From assembly GCA_023387755.1 (NCBI GenBank), contig JAEWHO010000058.1, forward strand, positions 1 to 11,335: 11,335 bases of DNA, written 5' to 3'. Positions 1 to 6,214 of the stretch are shown here, piece by piece. A program made the translations under genes and the position numbers. The notes beneath the pieces are model-generated. The model was given only the letters and a program-made list of their open reading frames with translations, was not told the origin of the DNA and ran no database searches. Numbering within the stretch: position 1 is the stretch's first letter; every line of letters starts with the position of its first letter. Origin of the DNA: Actinomycetes bacterium. GTDB taxonomy: Bacteria > Actinomycetota > Actinomycetes > Actinomycetales > Actinomycetaceae.

Positions 1-195
1 CCAGCCAACCACCACAACGGTGGCCAACCAAAACAAAACAACCCACACAACCAAAAAGCCATGCAGGCAAATGGCATCACAAAACAAAATGACACACTGT
101 TGAGTTATCAAGCAACCACCACACACCTCATCCACTGCCCTTCGCGGGAGTGTTTAAGGAGGTTAAGGTCTGTTCCCGATCCTCTCGGGCACAGG
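1..195 (-). other. 5' leader of an rRNA operon (16S gene beyond left edge)
   Basis: Read on the minus strand, this stretch has the T/G-rich, low-complexity character of an actinobacterial pre-16S leader, with repeated TTTTGTTTTG-like tracts. It carries the conserved box TTGATAACTCAACAGTGTG at about 91-109, close to the TTGAGAACTCAATAGTGTG element in 16S leaders of mycobacteria, Streptomyces and Actinomyces. Two short stem-loops occur downstream: GCCAT/ATGGC (58-62 with 71-75) and CCACC/GGTGG (9-13 with 19-23), plausible parts of the pre-rRNA processing or antitermination region. No mature 16S sequence is present, so the gene should begin beyond position 1. The assignment rests on motif recall and on the two upstream promoters. 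Confidence 0.75.
91..117 (-). promoter_or_regulatory. Conserved rRNA-leader box (boxA-like antitermination element)
   Basis: The minus strand reads GGTTGCTTGATAACTCAACA followed by GTGTGTC. The GTTnnTTGAnAACTCAA-AGTGTG core recurs in actinobacterial 16S leaders and in 16S-23S spacers, where it is usually read as the boxA-type NusB/NusE antitermination site. Its position, downstream of promoter P2 and before the expected 16S start, fits. Confidence 0.7.
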
Positions 196-200
196 ATTCA

Positions 201-229
201 AATTTACTCGACCCTCAGGCCAGAGTCAA
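201..229 (-). promoter_or_regulatory. rrn promoter P2 (proximal)
   Basis: On the minus strand TTGACT (229-224) is separated by exactly 17 bases from TAAATT (206-201), a good sigma-A type promoter. Transcription would start near 194 and run left into the leader and the off-window 16S gene. The same TTTGACT element recurs about 140 bases upstream, as expected for tandem rrn promoters. Confidence 0.65.
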
Positions 230-340
230 ATCCGATCCGTGTGATCTGGGCCGCAGCTCGCGCTGCTTACTCAGATTCCCAGCTCTCGGCGCTTCGAGAC
301 CTCTTTCGAACTCTCGCTGCCTCGCAACCGGGCTCAATGA

Positions 341-369
341 GCTTAAGCCTGCCCGCCCTGGGAAGTCAA
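341..369 (-). promoter_or_regulatory. rrn promoter P1 (distal), tentative
   Basis: TTGACT (369-364, minus strand) is followed after 17 bases by TTAAGC (346-341). The -35 matches that of P2 exactly, while the -10 is weak. The pair of TTGACT boxes with identical spacing supports a tandem rrn promoter. A short inverted repeat GCAGC/GCTGC (253-266) lies between the two promoters. Confidence 0.45.
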
Positions 370-539
370 ACCCTTGCGTGGGTGAATGTCGGCCGTATGA
401 GCAGGGTTCGCGTAGTGTCTGAACTGAATGTAAGCGCACCTCCATGACTCGCTGCCTGCATCCTGTGGCACGCATCGCAAGAACTGGTACCTCGGTGCCA
501 AAAGCGGCCTGCCCTACCTCGCAGAGACGACGCCTTGAG

Positions 540-573
540 AAAAAGCGGCGGGAGCGTATGCTCCCGCCGCTTT
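540..573 (-). terminator. Rho-independent terminator of tyrS
   Basis: An 11-bp perfect GC-rich stem (545-555 with 560-570, extended by three A:T pairs) closes on a four-base loop. On the minus strand it is followed by a run of five T (544-540). It sits 26 bases past the tyrS stop and insulates the rrn promoters downstream from tyrS transcription. Confidence 0.92.
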
Positions 574-598
574 GGCCCGTTAGTGCGCTGCCTGGGCG

Positions 599-1870
599 TT
601 ACTGATTTTCGGTGGCCCGGGCAGCTGCCAGAGCACGCCGGCCACGACGCACCAGGACTAACCCACCGGGCAGCAGGTCGGCTTGGGTAACCGGGGCGTC
701 TTCATCGGTGACCTTGACGTTATTGAGGTAGGCACCTCCGGAAGCTAGGGTTCGCCGCGCCGCGCTGCGCCCCTTCTCTAGCCCCGCCTCTACGAGGATG
801 TCCACGACGGTGGTCTCCCCCAGGCGCAGCGTGGCCTGGGGTAACTGCCGAGTAGCGTCGATGAGCGTGCCCGCATCGATACCTGTGAGGTCACCCGAGC
901 CAAAGAGTGCGGCAGAGGCGGCCTCCACCTCGGCAGCGGCATGTGCTCCATGGACCAGGGTGGTAACTTCCCGTGCCAGGGTGCGTTGTCCCAACCGCAA
1001 GTGGGGGCTGGCTTCATGCTCCGTGATGATCTGTTCAATCTGTTCGCGCGGCAACAGGGTGAAGATCTTCAGCAGCTTGGGGACTTCGGCGTCGTCGATA
1101 TTGATCCAGAACTGGAAGAAATCGTAGGGCGAGAGCATCTGCGGATCGAGCCAAATGGCACCGCCTTCGGATTTGCCGAATTTAGTGCCGTCCGCCTTGG
1201 TAATCAGTGGCGTCGTCAGGGCATGGACCGTGGCACCCTCTGTTTTGCGGACGAAATCGACGCCGCCGATGATATTGCCCCACTGGTCGTTGCCGCCGGT
1301 CTCCAGGGTGCAGCCATAGCGCAAGTAGAGTTCGCGGTAGTCATTGGCCTGCAAAATCTGGTAGCTGAACTCAGTGAAGGACAACCCCTCATCCCCGCGC
1401 AGACGCGCCGCCACCGACTCCTTAGCCAGCATCGTGCCCATACGGAAGTGTTTGCCGAGGTCACGCATCAGGGAGATGGCAGACATATCTTTAGTCCAGT
1501 CATAGTTGTTCACCATGACCGCTGCGTTGTCACCCTCGAATGACAAGAAGCGTTCAATCTGGGCTTTCAACTTATCCGCCCACTCAGCTACGACGTCGGC
1601 GGGATTAAGGGTGCGCTCCCCACTCATGCGCGGGTCCCCGATCAACCCGGTGGCCCCACCGACTAGGGCGAGCGGCCGGTGACCGGCGTTTTGCAAATGC
1701 TTCATGAGCATAAGTGCGACGAGGTGACCGTGGTGCAACGAAGGTGCGGAAGGGTCGAAGCCGCTATAGAAGGTGATTGGTCCTTCCTCGAGGGCCGCGC
1801 TCAGCGCGTCCAAATCAGTGTGTTGCGCGATGAAACCGCGCCACTGAAGCTCCTCAAGGAGAGTGCTCAT
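599..1870 (-). CDS. tyrS: Tyrosyl-tRNA synthetase (TyrRS)
   Basis: A 423-residue class I aminoacyl-tRNA synthetase, the usual bacterial TyrRS length, that charges tRNA-Tyr with tyrosine in the cytoplasm. The HIGH-type signature is HHGH at residues 46-49 and the KMSKS-type loop is KFGKS at 230-234. Tyrosine-pocket elements are visible: YSGFDPSAPS near 35-44, YQILQAND at 170-177 and GGNDQWGNI at 192-200. An S4 RNA-binding domain fills roughly residues 355-423. The ATG at 1870 is chosen because the family N-terminus (MSTLLEELQWRG) begins there and GGAAGG lies nine bases upstream; the frame stays open another 34 codons, but that peptide does not look like TyrRS. The gene is monocistronic, with its own terminator at 540-573, and stands directly upstream of an rrn operon in the same orientation. 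Confidence 0.97.
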   Translation of the reverse strand: MSTLLEELQWRGFIAQHTDLDALSAALEEGPITFYSGFDPSAPSLHHGHLVALMLMKHLQNAGHRPLALVGGATGLIGDPRMSGERTLNPADVVAEWADKLKAQIERFLSFEGDNAAVMVNNYDWTKDMSAISLMRDLGKHFRMGTMLAKESVAARLRGDEGLSFTEFSYQILQANDYRELYLRYGCTLETGGNDQWGNIIGGVDFVRKTEGATVHALTTPLITKADGTKFGKSEGGAIWLDPQMLSPYDFFQFWINIDDAEVPKLLKIFTLLPREQIEQIITEHEASPHLRLGQRTLAREVTTLVHGAHAAAEVEAASAALFGSGDLTGIDAGTLIDATRQLPQATLRLGETTVVDILVEAGLEKGRSAARRTLASGGAYLNNVKVTDEDAPVTQADLLPGGLVLVRRGRRALAAARATENQ

Positions 1871-1962
1871 CGGTCTATACCTTCCGTAATACGAATATAT
1901 GGCCCCCCTAGGATACCGCGCTGGCATACTTCCCAGGCATTCGCATCCAAAAACAGAATCCC

Positions 1963-1974
1963 GCGTGTACACGC
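1963..1974. repeat. 12-bp perfect palindrome between tyrS and kef remnant
   Basis: GCGTGTACACGC is self-complementary and ends six bases before the ATG of the decayed antiporter. It lies in the 110-base divergent intergenic region, where an operator for either gene could sit. With no loop and no second copy seen, it may be chance. Confidence 0.35.
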
Positions 1975-1980
1975 CCGAGC

Positions 1981-2566
1981 ATGACGGCGGTAATTATCTA
2001 TCTGGGAGCAGTGTTTGCGGCGGGACTCGTGGCGGTAGTCCTGCGATTACCACCGCTGATCGGTTTCCTTGCCGCAGGCTTCATTCTCAGCGGATACGGG
2101 GTAGAGAAAATTGCCGGACTCGAGGTCGCGGCCGATATTGGGGTTACCCTCATGCTGTTCGCGATTGGGCTTAAACTCGACCTCAAGGCGCTGCTGGGAA
2201 AAGAGGTATGGCTCACCGCCACCGCCCATATGCTCCTGGCTGTGCTCGCTGGCACCGGATTCATTGCGTTGCTATCGGTGTGGGGAATTGCCAGCGTCTT
2301 GGGGCCGCGTGATCCGCAACGGTCTGATCGAGATCATTATTTTGGCGATGCCTGAACACCATGCCCACATGGATGCCCTCCGCGAGATCCGGCACCGAAA
2401 ATTCACCGGAACCGTCGCCGCCGTGGCGATGTACTTCGAGGACGTCCGGGATCTCCATGATCTCGGCATCGACGTGGTCGTACATATGTTCGCTGGGGCG
2501 GGACGTGACCTCGCCGATCAGGGCGTCGAGGTGCGGCAGCTGCCCCGCCGCAAAGACAACCGCTAG
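1981..2566 (+). pseudogene. Kef-type K+/H+ antiporter remnant, internally deleted
   Basis: The first ~105 codons encode the N-terminus of a CPA2/Kef antiporter. Hydrophobic helices and the family pattern RLPPLIGFLAAGFILSGYG (residues 22-40) are followed by GVTLMLFAIGLKLDLKALL (54-72). Near 2300 the match stops and the frame ends at 2355. In the next frame, from about 2309 to 2566, the sequence becomes the tail of a TrkA-N/RCK domain: a stretch like IEIIILAMPEHHAHMDALRE, then GTVAAVAMY, then HMFAGAGRDLADQ, matching the FNLYAEAGAGFA-type ending of these proteins. The helices and most of the nucleotide-binding fold between (some 250-400 residues in intact homologues) are missing, and the two pieces are out of frame, so no working antiporter can be made. 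No clear ribosome binding site precedes the ATG. The alternative, two independent small genes, is unlikely because both fragments belong to one family in the right order. Confidence 0.82.
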
Positions 2567-2616
2567 AGTTTTTCCTTTAGTTTCCGCCGAAACTTCCAAC
2601 CGACACGGTTACGACA

Positions 2617-2645
2617 TTGCAGTGACACCATATTGGTGTCATACT
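2617..2645 (+). promoter_or_regulatory. Promoter of the RHH-DUF4097 operon, probably leaderless
   Basis: A weak -35 TTGCAG (2617-2622) is separated by 17 bases from a -10 CATACT (2640-2645). The ATG of the regulator gene starts six bases after the -10, so the transcript would begin at or next to the start codon. Leaderless mRNAs are common in actinobacteria, and no Shine-Dalgarno sequence is visible here. The spacer is filled by a perfect palindrome. Confidence 0.5.
2623..2641. promoter_or_regulatory. Operator-like palindrome TGACACC-N5-GGTGTCA
   Basis: Two perfect 7-bp half sites separated by ATATT lie exactly between the -35 and -10 of the downstream operon. A dimeric repressor bound here would block RNA polymerase. 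The first gene encodes a ribbon-helix-helix protein, so autoregulation is the simplest reading; this is inference. Confidence 0.7.
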
Positions 2646-2651
2646 GATGGC

Positions 2652-3101
2652 ATGATCGCATCAAAACATATTGAGACACTGGGGGAAGCCCTCCAAGCGG
2701 CCGCCGTGCTCGGCGGTCCACAGATGCAAGACAATGCCCGCGCGCTGGCAGCCGCGGCCAATCCAGGGTTCCGTCAGGCAACTCTGGCACTCTATGACGC
2801 CATCGCCCAGGAGCTGAATGAACAACTCGCTGGTGTCGACGTCGTCGTGACCGTACACGACGGAGAAGTGAGCCTGCGCGCCGAGGCCCACCAGGCTCCC
2901 ACTCCCCCACCGGCGAACGACGATGGCGAAAGCACCCGCACAACTGTACGGATGCCCGCGAATCTGCGAGCCGAGATCGAACAGGCGGCCAAGGACAGCG
3001 GCGTCTCCATTAACACCTGGATTATCGACGCGCTGCGATCTGCCCTTTTTCGCCGCCCCACCATCCACACCTCTAACAGCCTCACCGGCTGGTACTCGTG
3101 A
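2652..3101 (+). CDS. Ribbon-helix-helix (HicB-like/CopG) regulator
   Basis: A 149-residue cytoplasmic protein. Residues ~95-132 form a ribbon-helix-helix domain: a TRTTVRMP beta strand, helix LRAEIEQAAKDSG, then SINTWIIDALRSAL, the pattern in the C-terminal DNA-binding part of HicB-like antitoxins and CopG/Arc repressors. Residues 1-80 are a helical/beta region (GEALQAAAVL, VDVVVTVHDGEVSLRAEA), joined by a proline-rich linker at 81-92. The ATG at 2652 is the first in frame after the promoter and implies a near-leaderless mRNA; longer in-frame readings would run through the kef remnant and the promoter. It overlaps or nearly abuts the DUF4097 gene, so the two are probably co-transcribed. No HicA-like toxin is adjacent, so a conventional toxin-antitoxin role is not supported; a dedicated regulator of the partner gene is more likely. 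Confidence 0.85.
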   Translation: MIASKHIETLGEALQAAAVLGGPQMQDNARALAAAANPGFRQATLALYDAIAQELNEQLAGVDVVVTVHDGEVSLRAEAHQAPTPPPANDDGESTRTTVRMPANLRAEIEQAAKDSGVSINTWIIDALRSALFRRPTIHTSNSLTGWYS

Positions 3102-3105
3102 AAGG
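3100..3105 (+). promoter_or_regulatory. Ribosome binding site that sets the DUF4097 start
   Basis: GAAAGG lies seven bases before the ATG at 3113. A GTG at 3098 overlaps the previous gene's stop (GTGA) and would add five residues, but it has no Shine-Dalgarno sequence of its own. The ATG is therefore preferred; either choice implies translational coupling. Confidence 0.6.
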
Positions 3106-3112
3106 CACAATC

Positions 3113-3907
3113 ATGCAAACGATCCTCTATCAGCACACCGCCCCCAGCGAGCCCATCACCATCCACGCCGACTGCAATGTCGCCAATATAGTGGTCAGCA
3201 ATGGAGATGAACTCTCGGTCATCCTCGAAGGCGATGAGCACTTCCACCACGGTGCCCGGTGCGAACTGCGCGACAACGGTCTGTACGTTCACTTGCCGGC
3301 ACAAAAAGAAGCGTGGCACAAGACATTCTTCACCTCCATCGACCGGAAAATCCCGCGCCTAAATGTGATTGCGCCGGCGGGGACCCATATCAATATGCGT
3401 ACGCTTACCGGCTCGCTACGAATGGACGGCCGATTTGGCAACATCCACGCCACCTCCAATGCTGGAAGTATCGTTGCCGGTGAGGTGGAACTGCTCAGCG
3501 CCCGCGCGAATGCGGGAAAAATTACGGTAGAGCGCGTGCAGAATATCGACGCGGTCTGCGACGCCGGTGGCGTCAAGATTGGAGCGGTTGGGAGCGGGAA
3601 GATTCACGTCTCGGCCGGGCAGGTTCGTATCGGTGAGGTTACGGGGACTGTGCAGCTTCACGCTGATGCCGGATCGATCCGGATCGATCACGCGCGTGCC
3701 TGCACTCTCGACGCCGTCAGTTCTCTCGGATCAATCAAGGTGGCGGTGGAGCCCGGCATCCCCGTGTGGACCGACTGCCACGCGTCCACCGGGAAAGTGC
3801 GCACCAACCTGCAGCAGACCGAGCACCCTGAGCAGCAGCAGGAATGCGCCCGGATTCGCGCCCGCACCACCGTGGGGTCGATTGAGCTGGAGCGGGCACG
3901 GTGCTGA
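3113..3907 (+). CDS. DUF4097 beta-strand-repeat protein
   Basis: A 264-residue protein with no signal peptide or membrane segment, so probably cytosolic. From about residue 85 it consists of short repeated beta strands with G-x-I/V turns (TLTGSLRMDGRFGNIHATSN, AGSIVAGEV, AGKITVERV, AGGVKIGAV, AGQVRIGEV, AGSIRIDHA, LGSIKVAVE, TVGSIELERA). This is the right-handed beta-helix-like pattern of DUF4097 'putative adhesin' proteins; molecular function is unknown for most members. Residues 1-70 form a separate N-terminal part (TILYQHTAPSEPITIHADC). Its only evident partner is the ribbon-helix-helix regulator upstream, with which it shares a promoter. The name 'adhesin' should not be taken literally, since nothing indicates export. 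Confidence 0.82.
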   Translation: MQTILYQHTAPSEPITIHADCNVANIVVSNGDELSVILEGDEHFHHGARCELRDNGLYVHLPAQKEAWHKTFFTSIDRKIPRLNVIAPAGTHINMRTLTGSLRMDGRFGNIHATSNAGSIVAGEVELLSARANAGKITVERVQNIDAVCDAGGVKIGAVGSGKIHVSAGQVRIGEVTGTVQLHADAGSIRIDHARACTLDAVSSLGSIKVAVEPGIPVWTDCHASTGKVRTNLQQTEHPEQQQECARIRARTTVGSIELERARC

Positions 3908-3919
3908 GAACGAGCTCAG

Positions 3920-3951
3920 GCGCGCTGCGGGGCGATCACGTTGGAGCGCGC
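3920..3951. terminator. Stem-loop between convergent genes, possible terminator
   Basis: GCGCGCT (3920-3926) pairs perfectly with AGCGCGC (3945-3951) across an 18-base loop. A smaller hairpin, CTGAG/CTCAG (3904-3919), spans the stop codon of the DUF4097 gene. No T-run follows on either strand, so intrinsic termination is uncertain, though U-poor terminators are reported in actinobacteria. Confidence 0.35.
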
Positions 3952-3961
3952 GTGACGGCGG

Positions 3962-5029
3962 CTAAGAACCACCGAAATGAGCCGTGATGGTGCGCTCGCG
4001 TCCGTCCACCGTGATGAGCCCGCCGTAGGGCAAGATCCACTGGGGCCGGGTGTGCCCGAAGGACGGCCCAGCACATAGGACGGCCTGTGGCGCATAGTGG
4101 GCGCAGGCGCGCGCTACCGTATCCACCAGGGCAGCTCGGAAGGCTTGCTGTTGCTCTAGAGGCGGGTGGAAATCAAAGGACGTCGCCGGTGGGCGGGCCA
4201 CCACCACGGCAACGCACCGCGAGAGTATCCCCCGCTCCCCCAGGGCCCGCAGGAAGTACCACATGTCCAGAAGTGTGAGGGGCTCATCACTGAGTTCTAG
4301 CAGCAGCGCAATACCGTCTAGTTCAGCGTCCGGCGGGTTGAGGCCGGCGACGAAAATATCGCGGAGCACGCTGACGCACCCACCCCAGGTCACCGCGGTC
4401 ACGCGTCGGCGCGGCCCCGCCCACCGCCACGGCTCAGGAGGCGTGCGCTCACCATCATCTGTCAACGCTCGGGGATCATCCCAGGGCAGGCCATGGTCTT
4501 CACTGGAGGCGACCGCTTCGATGGTGATGCTCTGCCCGGATAGGGCTGCCTGCAGACTACGGGAATGCTCGGGGTCCACGCCGCTGCCGGCGCCGATATG
4601 CACCTGCGTGGCGCCCCCGTGATAGGACTGCACTCCGAGCTTCCACAGGTAGTTGAGAATGTGGGTGTTGTCCGAGTATCCAAAAAACGCCGTCGGGTGG
4701 GCGGCAATGGCCGCACCATCGAGGTGAGGGAGCACGGTAATCGTGTCATTGCCACCCACACTCGCCATAATCGCGCCGATAGACGCGTCGGTAAAGCAAG
4801 CCGTGATGTCCCCGGCGCGTTGCTGGGGGCTCGCACCCAGCAACGCCGTCGTCGGAGTATCCACGACGACGCAGCCGGTCAGGTCTGCCAAGCGGGTACG
4901 GGCCTGCGTATGCACCTCGGGACCAAATGCCGGCCCCGGCATCGCGGGGGACACGATTGCCATCCTTTGGCCCGCCCGCAATAGCGGCGGTATAACGCGG
5001 CGATCAGACAGACTCGTCGGCATCATCAT
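3962..5029 (-). CDS. S66 family serine peptidase (MccF/LD-carboxypeptidase-like)
   Basis: A 355-residue cytosolic peptidase of family S66, which includes LD-carboxypeptidase A (murein tetrapeptide recycling) and MccF (immunity to microcin C-type peptide-nucleotides). The N-terminus VIPPLLRAGQRMAIVSPA (residues 12-29) is the family opening. The nucleophile is Ser119 in GYSDNT. The other triad residues are most likely Glu245 (LLLELSDEP) and His326 (GPSFGHTRPQ). GYSDNT and TWGGCVSVLRDIF (214-226) look more MccF-like than LdcA-like, but the substrate cannot be fixed by eye. The start is one of three consecutive ATGs (5029, 5026, 5023); all lie inside the end of argR and none has a good ribosome binding site. 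That suggests translation coupled to argR, whose stop lies about 20 bases beyond these starts. The open frame extends up to 5122, but that part does not resemble the family. Confidence 0.88.
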   Translation of the reverse strand: MMMPTSLSDRRVIPPLLRAGQRMAIVSPAMPGPAFGPEVHTQARTRLADLTGCVVVDTPTTALLGASPQQRAGDITACFTDASIGAIMASVGGNDTITVLPHLDGAAIAAHPTAFFGYSDNTHILNYLWKLGVQSYHGGATQVHIGAGSGVDPEHSRSLQAALSGQSITIEAVASSEDHGLPWDDPRALTDDGERTPPEPWRWAGPRRRVTAVTWGGCVSVLRDIFVAGLNPPDAELDGIALLLELSDEPLTLLDMWYFLRALGERGILSRCVAVVVARPPATSFDFHPPLEQQQAFRAALVDTVARACAHYAPQAVLCAGPSFGHTRPQWILPYGGLITVDGRERTITAHFGGS

Positions 5030-5522
5030 CCAGGGGTGGCAACCCCGCCAGAATGCGTGCGCACAAGTCCGCAGCCATATGGGAATGACGCATGACCGTA
5101 ATGGTGGTGTCGTCCCCGGCAACCGTACCTAGCGCACGAGCTCCCAGGGCCGCATCCAGGGCAGATCCCAGATAACGAGCTGCCCCTGGCGGGGTGTGCA
5201 GGACTAGCAGGTTACCGGTGTGGTCCGCCGCTACCACCAGTTCTGCCGCAAGGCGGGCAAGGCGGATGCTGGCGGCGGTACGGTCAGCTGGGACCGGGAT
5301 ATTGGTAGGCACAATATAGGCAAACCCGCCATCGGGGCGGCGTGACTTTTGCGCCCCTAGTTCCACCAGGTCACGCGAGAGCGTCGCCTGGGTGGTCTGG
5401 ATCCCCTGCTGGGCTAACCTCTCCGCCAATTCGGCTTGGGAACGAACCGCATAATCTGACAAAATCCGTACCACTGCCGCTTGCCGCGCAACTTTCGCTG
5501 CCGGCGCTGCCATTGCGCTCAT
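5004..5522 (-). CDS. argR: Arginine repressor ArgR
   Basis: A 172-residue ArgR. It has an N-terminal winged helix-turn-helix (residues ~14-75), with SQAELAERL at 28-36 and the recognition helix TQATLSRDL at 44-52. The C-terminal hexamerisation/arginine-binding domain (~85-160) carries GTVAGDDTTITV at 132-143; the paired Asp137-Asp138 correspond to the arginine ligands of the family. With arginine bound it would repress arginine biosynthesis genes. None of those genes is in the window, so this is a standalone copy or one split from its usual cluster. AAAGGAG stands four bases before the ATG at 5522, which fixes the start. Its 3' end overlaps the S66 peptidase start by 26 bases, making a two-gene unit. 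Confidence 0.95.
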   Translation of the reverse strand: MSAMAAPAAKVARQAAVVRILSDYAVRSQAELAERLAQQGIQTTQATLSRDLVELGAQKSRRPDGGFAYIVPTNIPVPADRTAASIRLARLAAELVVAADHTGNLLVLHTPPGAARYLGSALDAALGARALGTVAGDDTTITVMRHSHMAADLCARILAGLPPLDDDADESV

Positions 5523-5543
5523 ACCGCTCCTTTCTGACTCTGC

Positions 5544-5566
5544 ATTTTACCCGTGCACAGCTGTGC
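5544..5566 (-). promoter_or_regulatory. argR promoter -10 with overlapping palindrome
   Basis: On the minus strand a good -10, TAAAAT (5549-5544), lies 21 bases before the argR ATG. No convincing -35 is seen at the expected place. The 12-bp perfect palindrome GCACAGCTGTGC (5555-5566) occupies the position of the promoter spacer. It is too GC-rich for a typical ARG box (TGCAT/ATGCA type), so a regulator other than ArgR may bind, or it may be incidental. Confidence 0.45.
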
Positions 5567-5949
5567 TCAGGACATCGGTGAAGCGCGCCCACTGGGCCGG
5601 TGAGATGAGATATGGGGGTCACGCGAATTATCGCGAACTGGGCGCTACACACGTGGGTAAGGGATTCTCCAGCCCGACGGGAAGAAGTCTAGATTTCACC
5701 CACGAATGAGTAGGGCGGGAGTGCGTTTGGCGATCTTATGCGCAGCCTACCGGGCGGTATCAGATAGTTCGATGACGCGATCCGCTCACCTTACAAGCTG
5801 CCACAACGGGGCACACACGACTTGGAAGACCTCCCCGTTATCCCGCCGGTCAGGCCGTGAAGCATCAGCACATTGAACGCCTAGTGCCCGTTTACCGCAC
5901 GGAAGTCCTTTGTGTGGGATGGTCAGGAATCGAGGGCGTCACATAACCC
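5567..5949. other. Gene-free stretch, nothing recognised
   Basis: About 380 bases between the argR promoter and the small membrane protein gene. All frames carry stops, and I see no tRNA, tmRNA, SRP, RNase P or riboswitch signature. Only short symmetric pieces appear: TACCG/CGGTA near 5750, and GTGGGT near 5653 with ACCCAC near 5698. It could hold a degraded gene or an unannotated small RNA, but nothing in the sequence proves either. Confidence 0.5.
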
Positions 5950-6162
5950 TTAGGCGTGAATGAAGAGGAACGAGAACACCACGTTCAGTACCATTGCCGC
6001 CACCATCGGGACGGCGGTGCGCTTGACCAGCAGAACCGGGTTCACCTTGATGGCACCAGCAACAATCAGCGCTGCGACGAAGAAAATTGCCGCAGCAGCG
6101 TGCACCTTTTTCACGATGAAATATCCGACAGCGACAATCGCCAGGAGAGCGAAAATAAACAT
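5950..6162 (-). CDS. Small hydrophobic membrane protein, unknown function
   Basis: A 70-residue reading frame dominated by hydrophobic residues, with about three potential membrane helices (residues ~1-18, 21-41 and 48-69). They are separated by short basic loops containing VKKVHA and KVNPVLLVKR. No family is recognised. It lies 52 bases past the S51 peptidase gene on the same strand and could be the last gene of that transcript; the ribosome binding site (AGAAAG, about eight to nine bases upstream) is weak. Overlapping plus-strand frames of similar size are hydrophilic and low-complexity and look like shadows. The consistent hydrophobic pattern argues for a real gene. Confidence 0.55.
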   Translation of the reverse strand: MFIFALLAIVAVGYFIVKKVHAAAAIFFVAALIVAGAIKVNPVLLVKRTAVPMVAAMVLNVVFSFLFIHA

Positions 6163-6214
6163 TACGCGAGCTTTCTCGTTATGTGGATTGAGGATGAATA
6201 GTTAAGCCGGCGAG

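Noticed and set aside
293..311. TTCGAGA...TTTCGAA inverted element resembling an SOS box
   Set aside because: It does not match the actinobacterial LexA consensus TCGAAC-N4-GTTCGA well enough, and it lies in an rrn promoter region.
180..330. T-arm-like pieces (GATTCAAAT, GTTCGAAAG) suggesting a tRNA
   Set aside because: No cloverleaf, anticodon arm or acceptor stem can be built around them on either strand.
61..447. Plus-strand open frame of 128 codons
   Set aside because: It lies across the minus-strand rrn promoters and leader, has no ribosome binding site, and its peptide resembles no family; frames of this size are common in GC-rich non-coding DNA.
1871..1972. 34-codon N-terminal extension of tyrS
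   Set aside because: TyrRS homology and the ribosome binding site both support the ATG at 1870.
2652..3907. Classical HicAB toxin-antitoxin module
   Set aside because: Only the HicB-like DNA-binding part is present; no HicA double-stranded-RNA-binding-fold toxin is seen before or after, and the partner is a DUF4097 protein.
5795..5880. Minus-strand peptide LHGLTGG, hinting at an alpha/beta hydrolase remnant
   Set aside because: The short match is followed by unrelated sequence and a stop; too little to claim a pseudogene.
5956..6205. Two plus-strand frames of 81 codons
   Set aside because: Their hydrophilic, biased composition mirrors a hydrophobic minus-strand frame; treated as antisense shadows.
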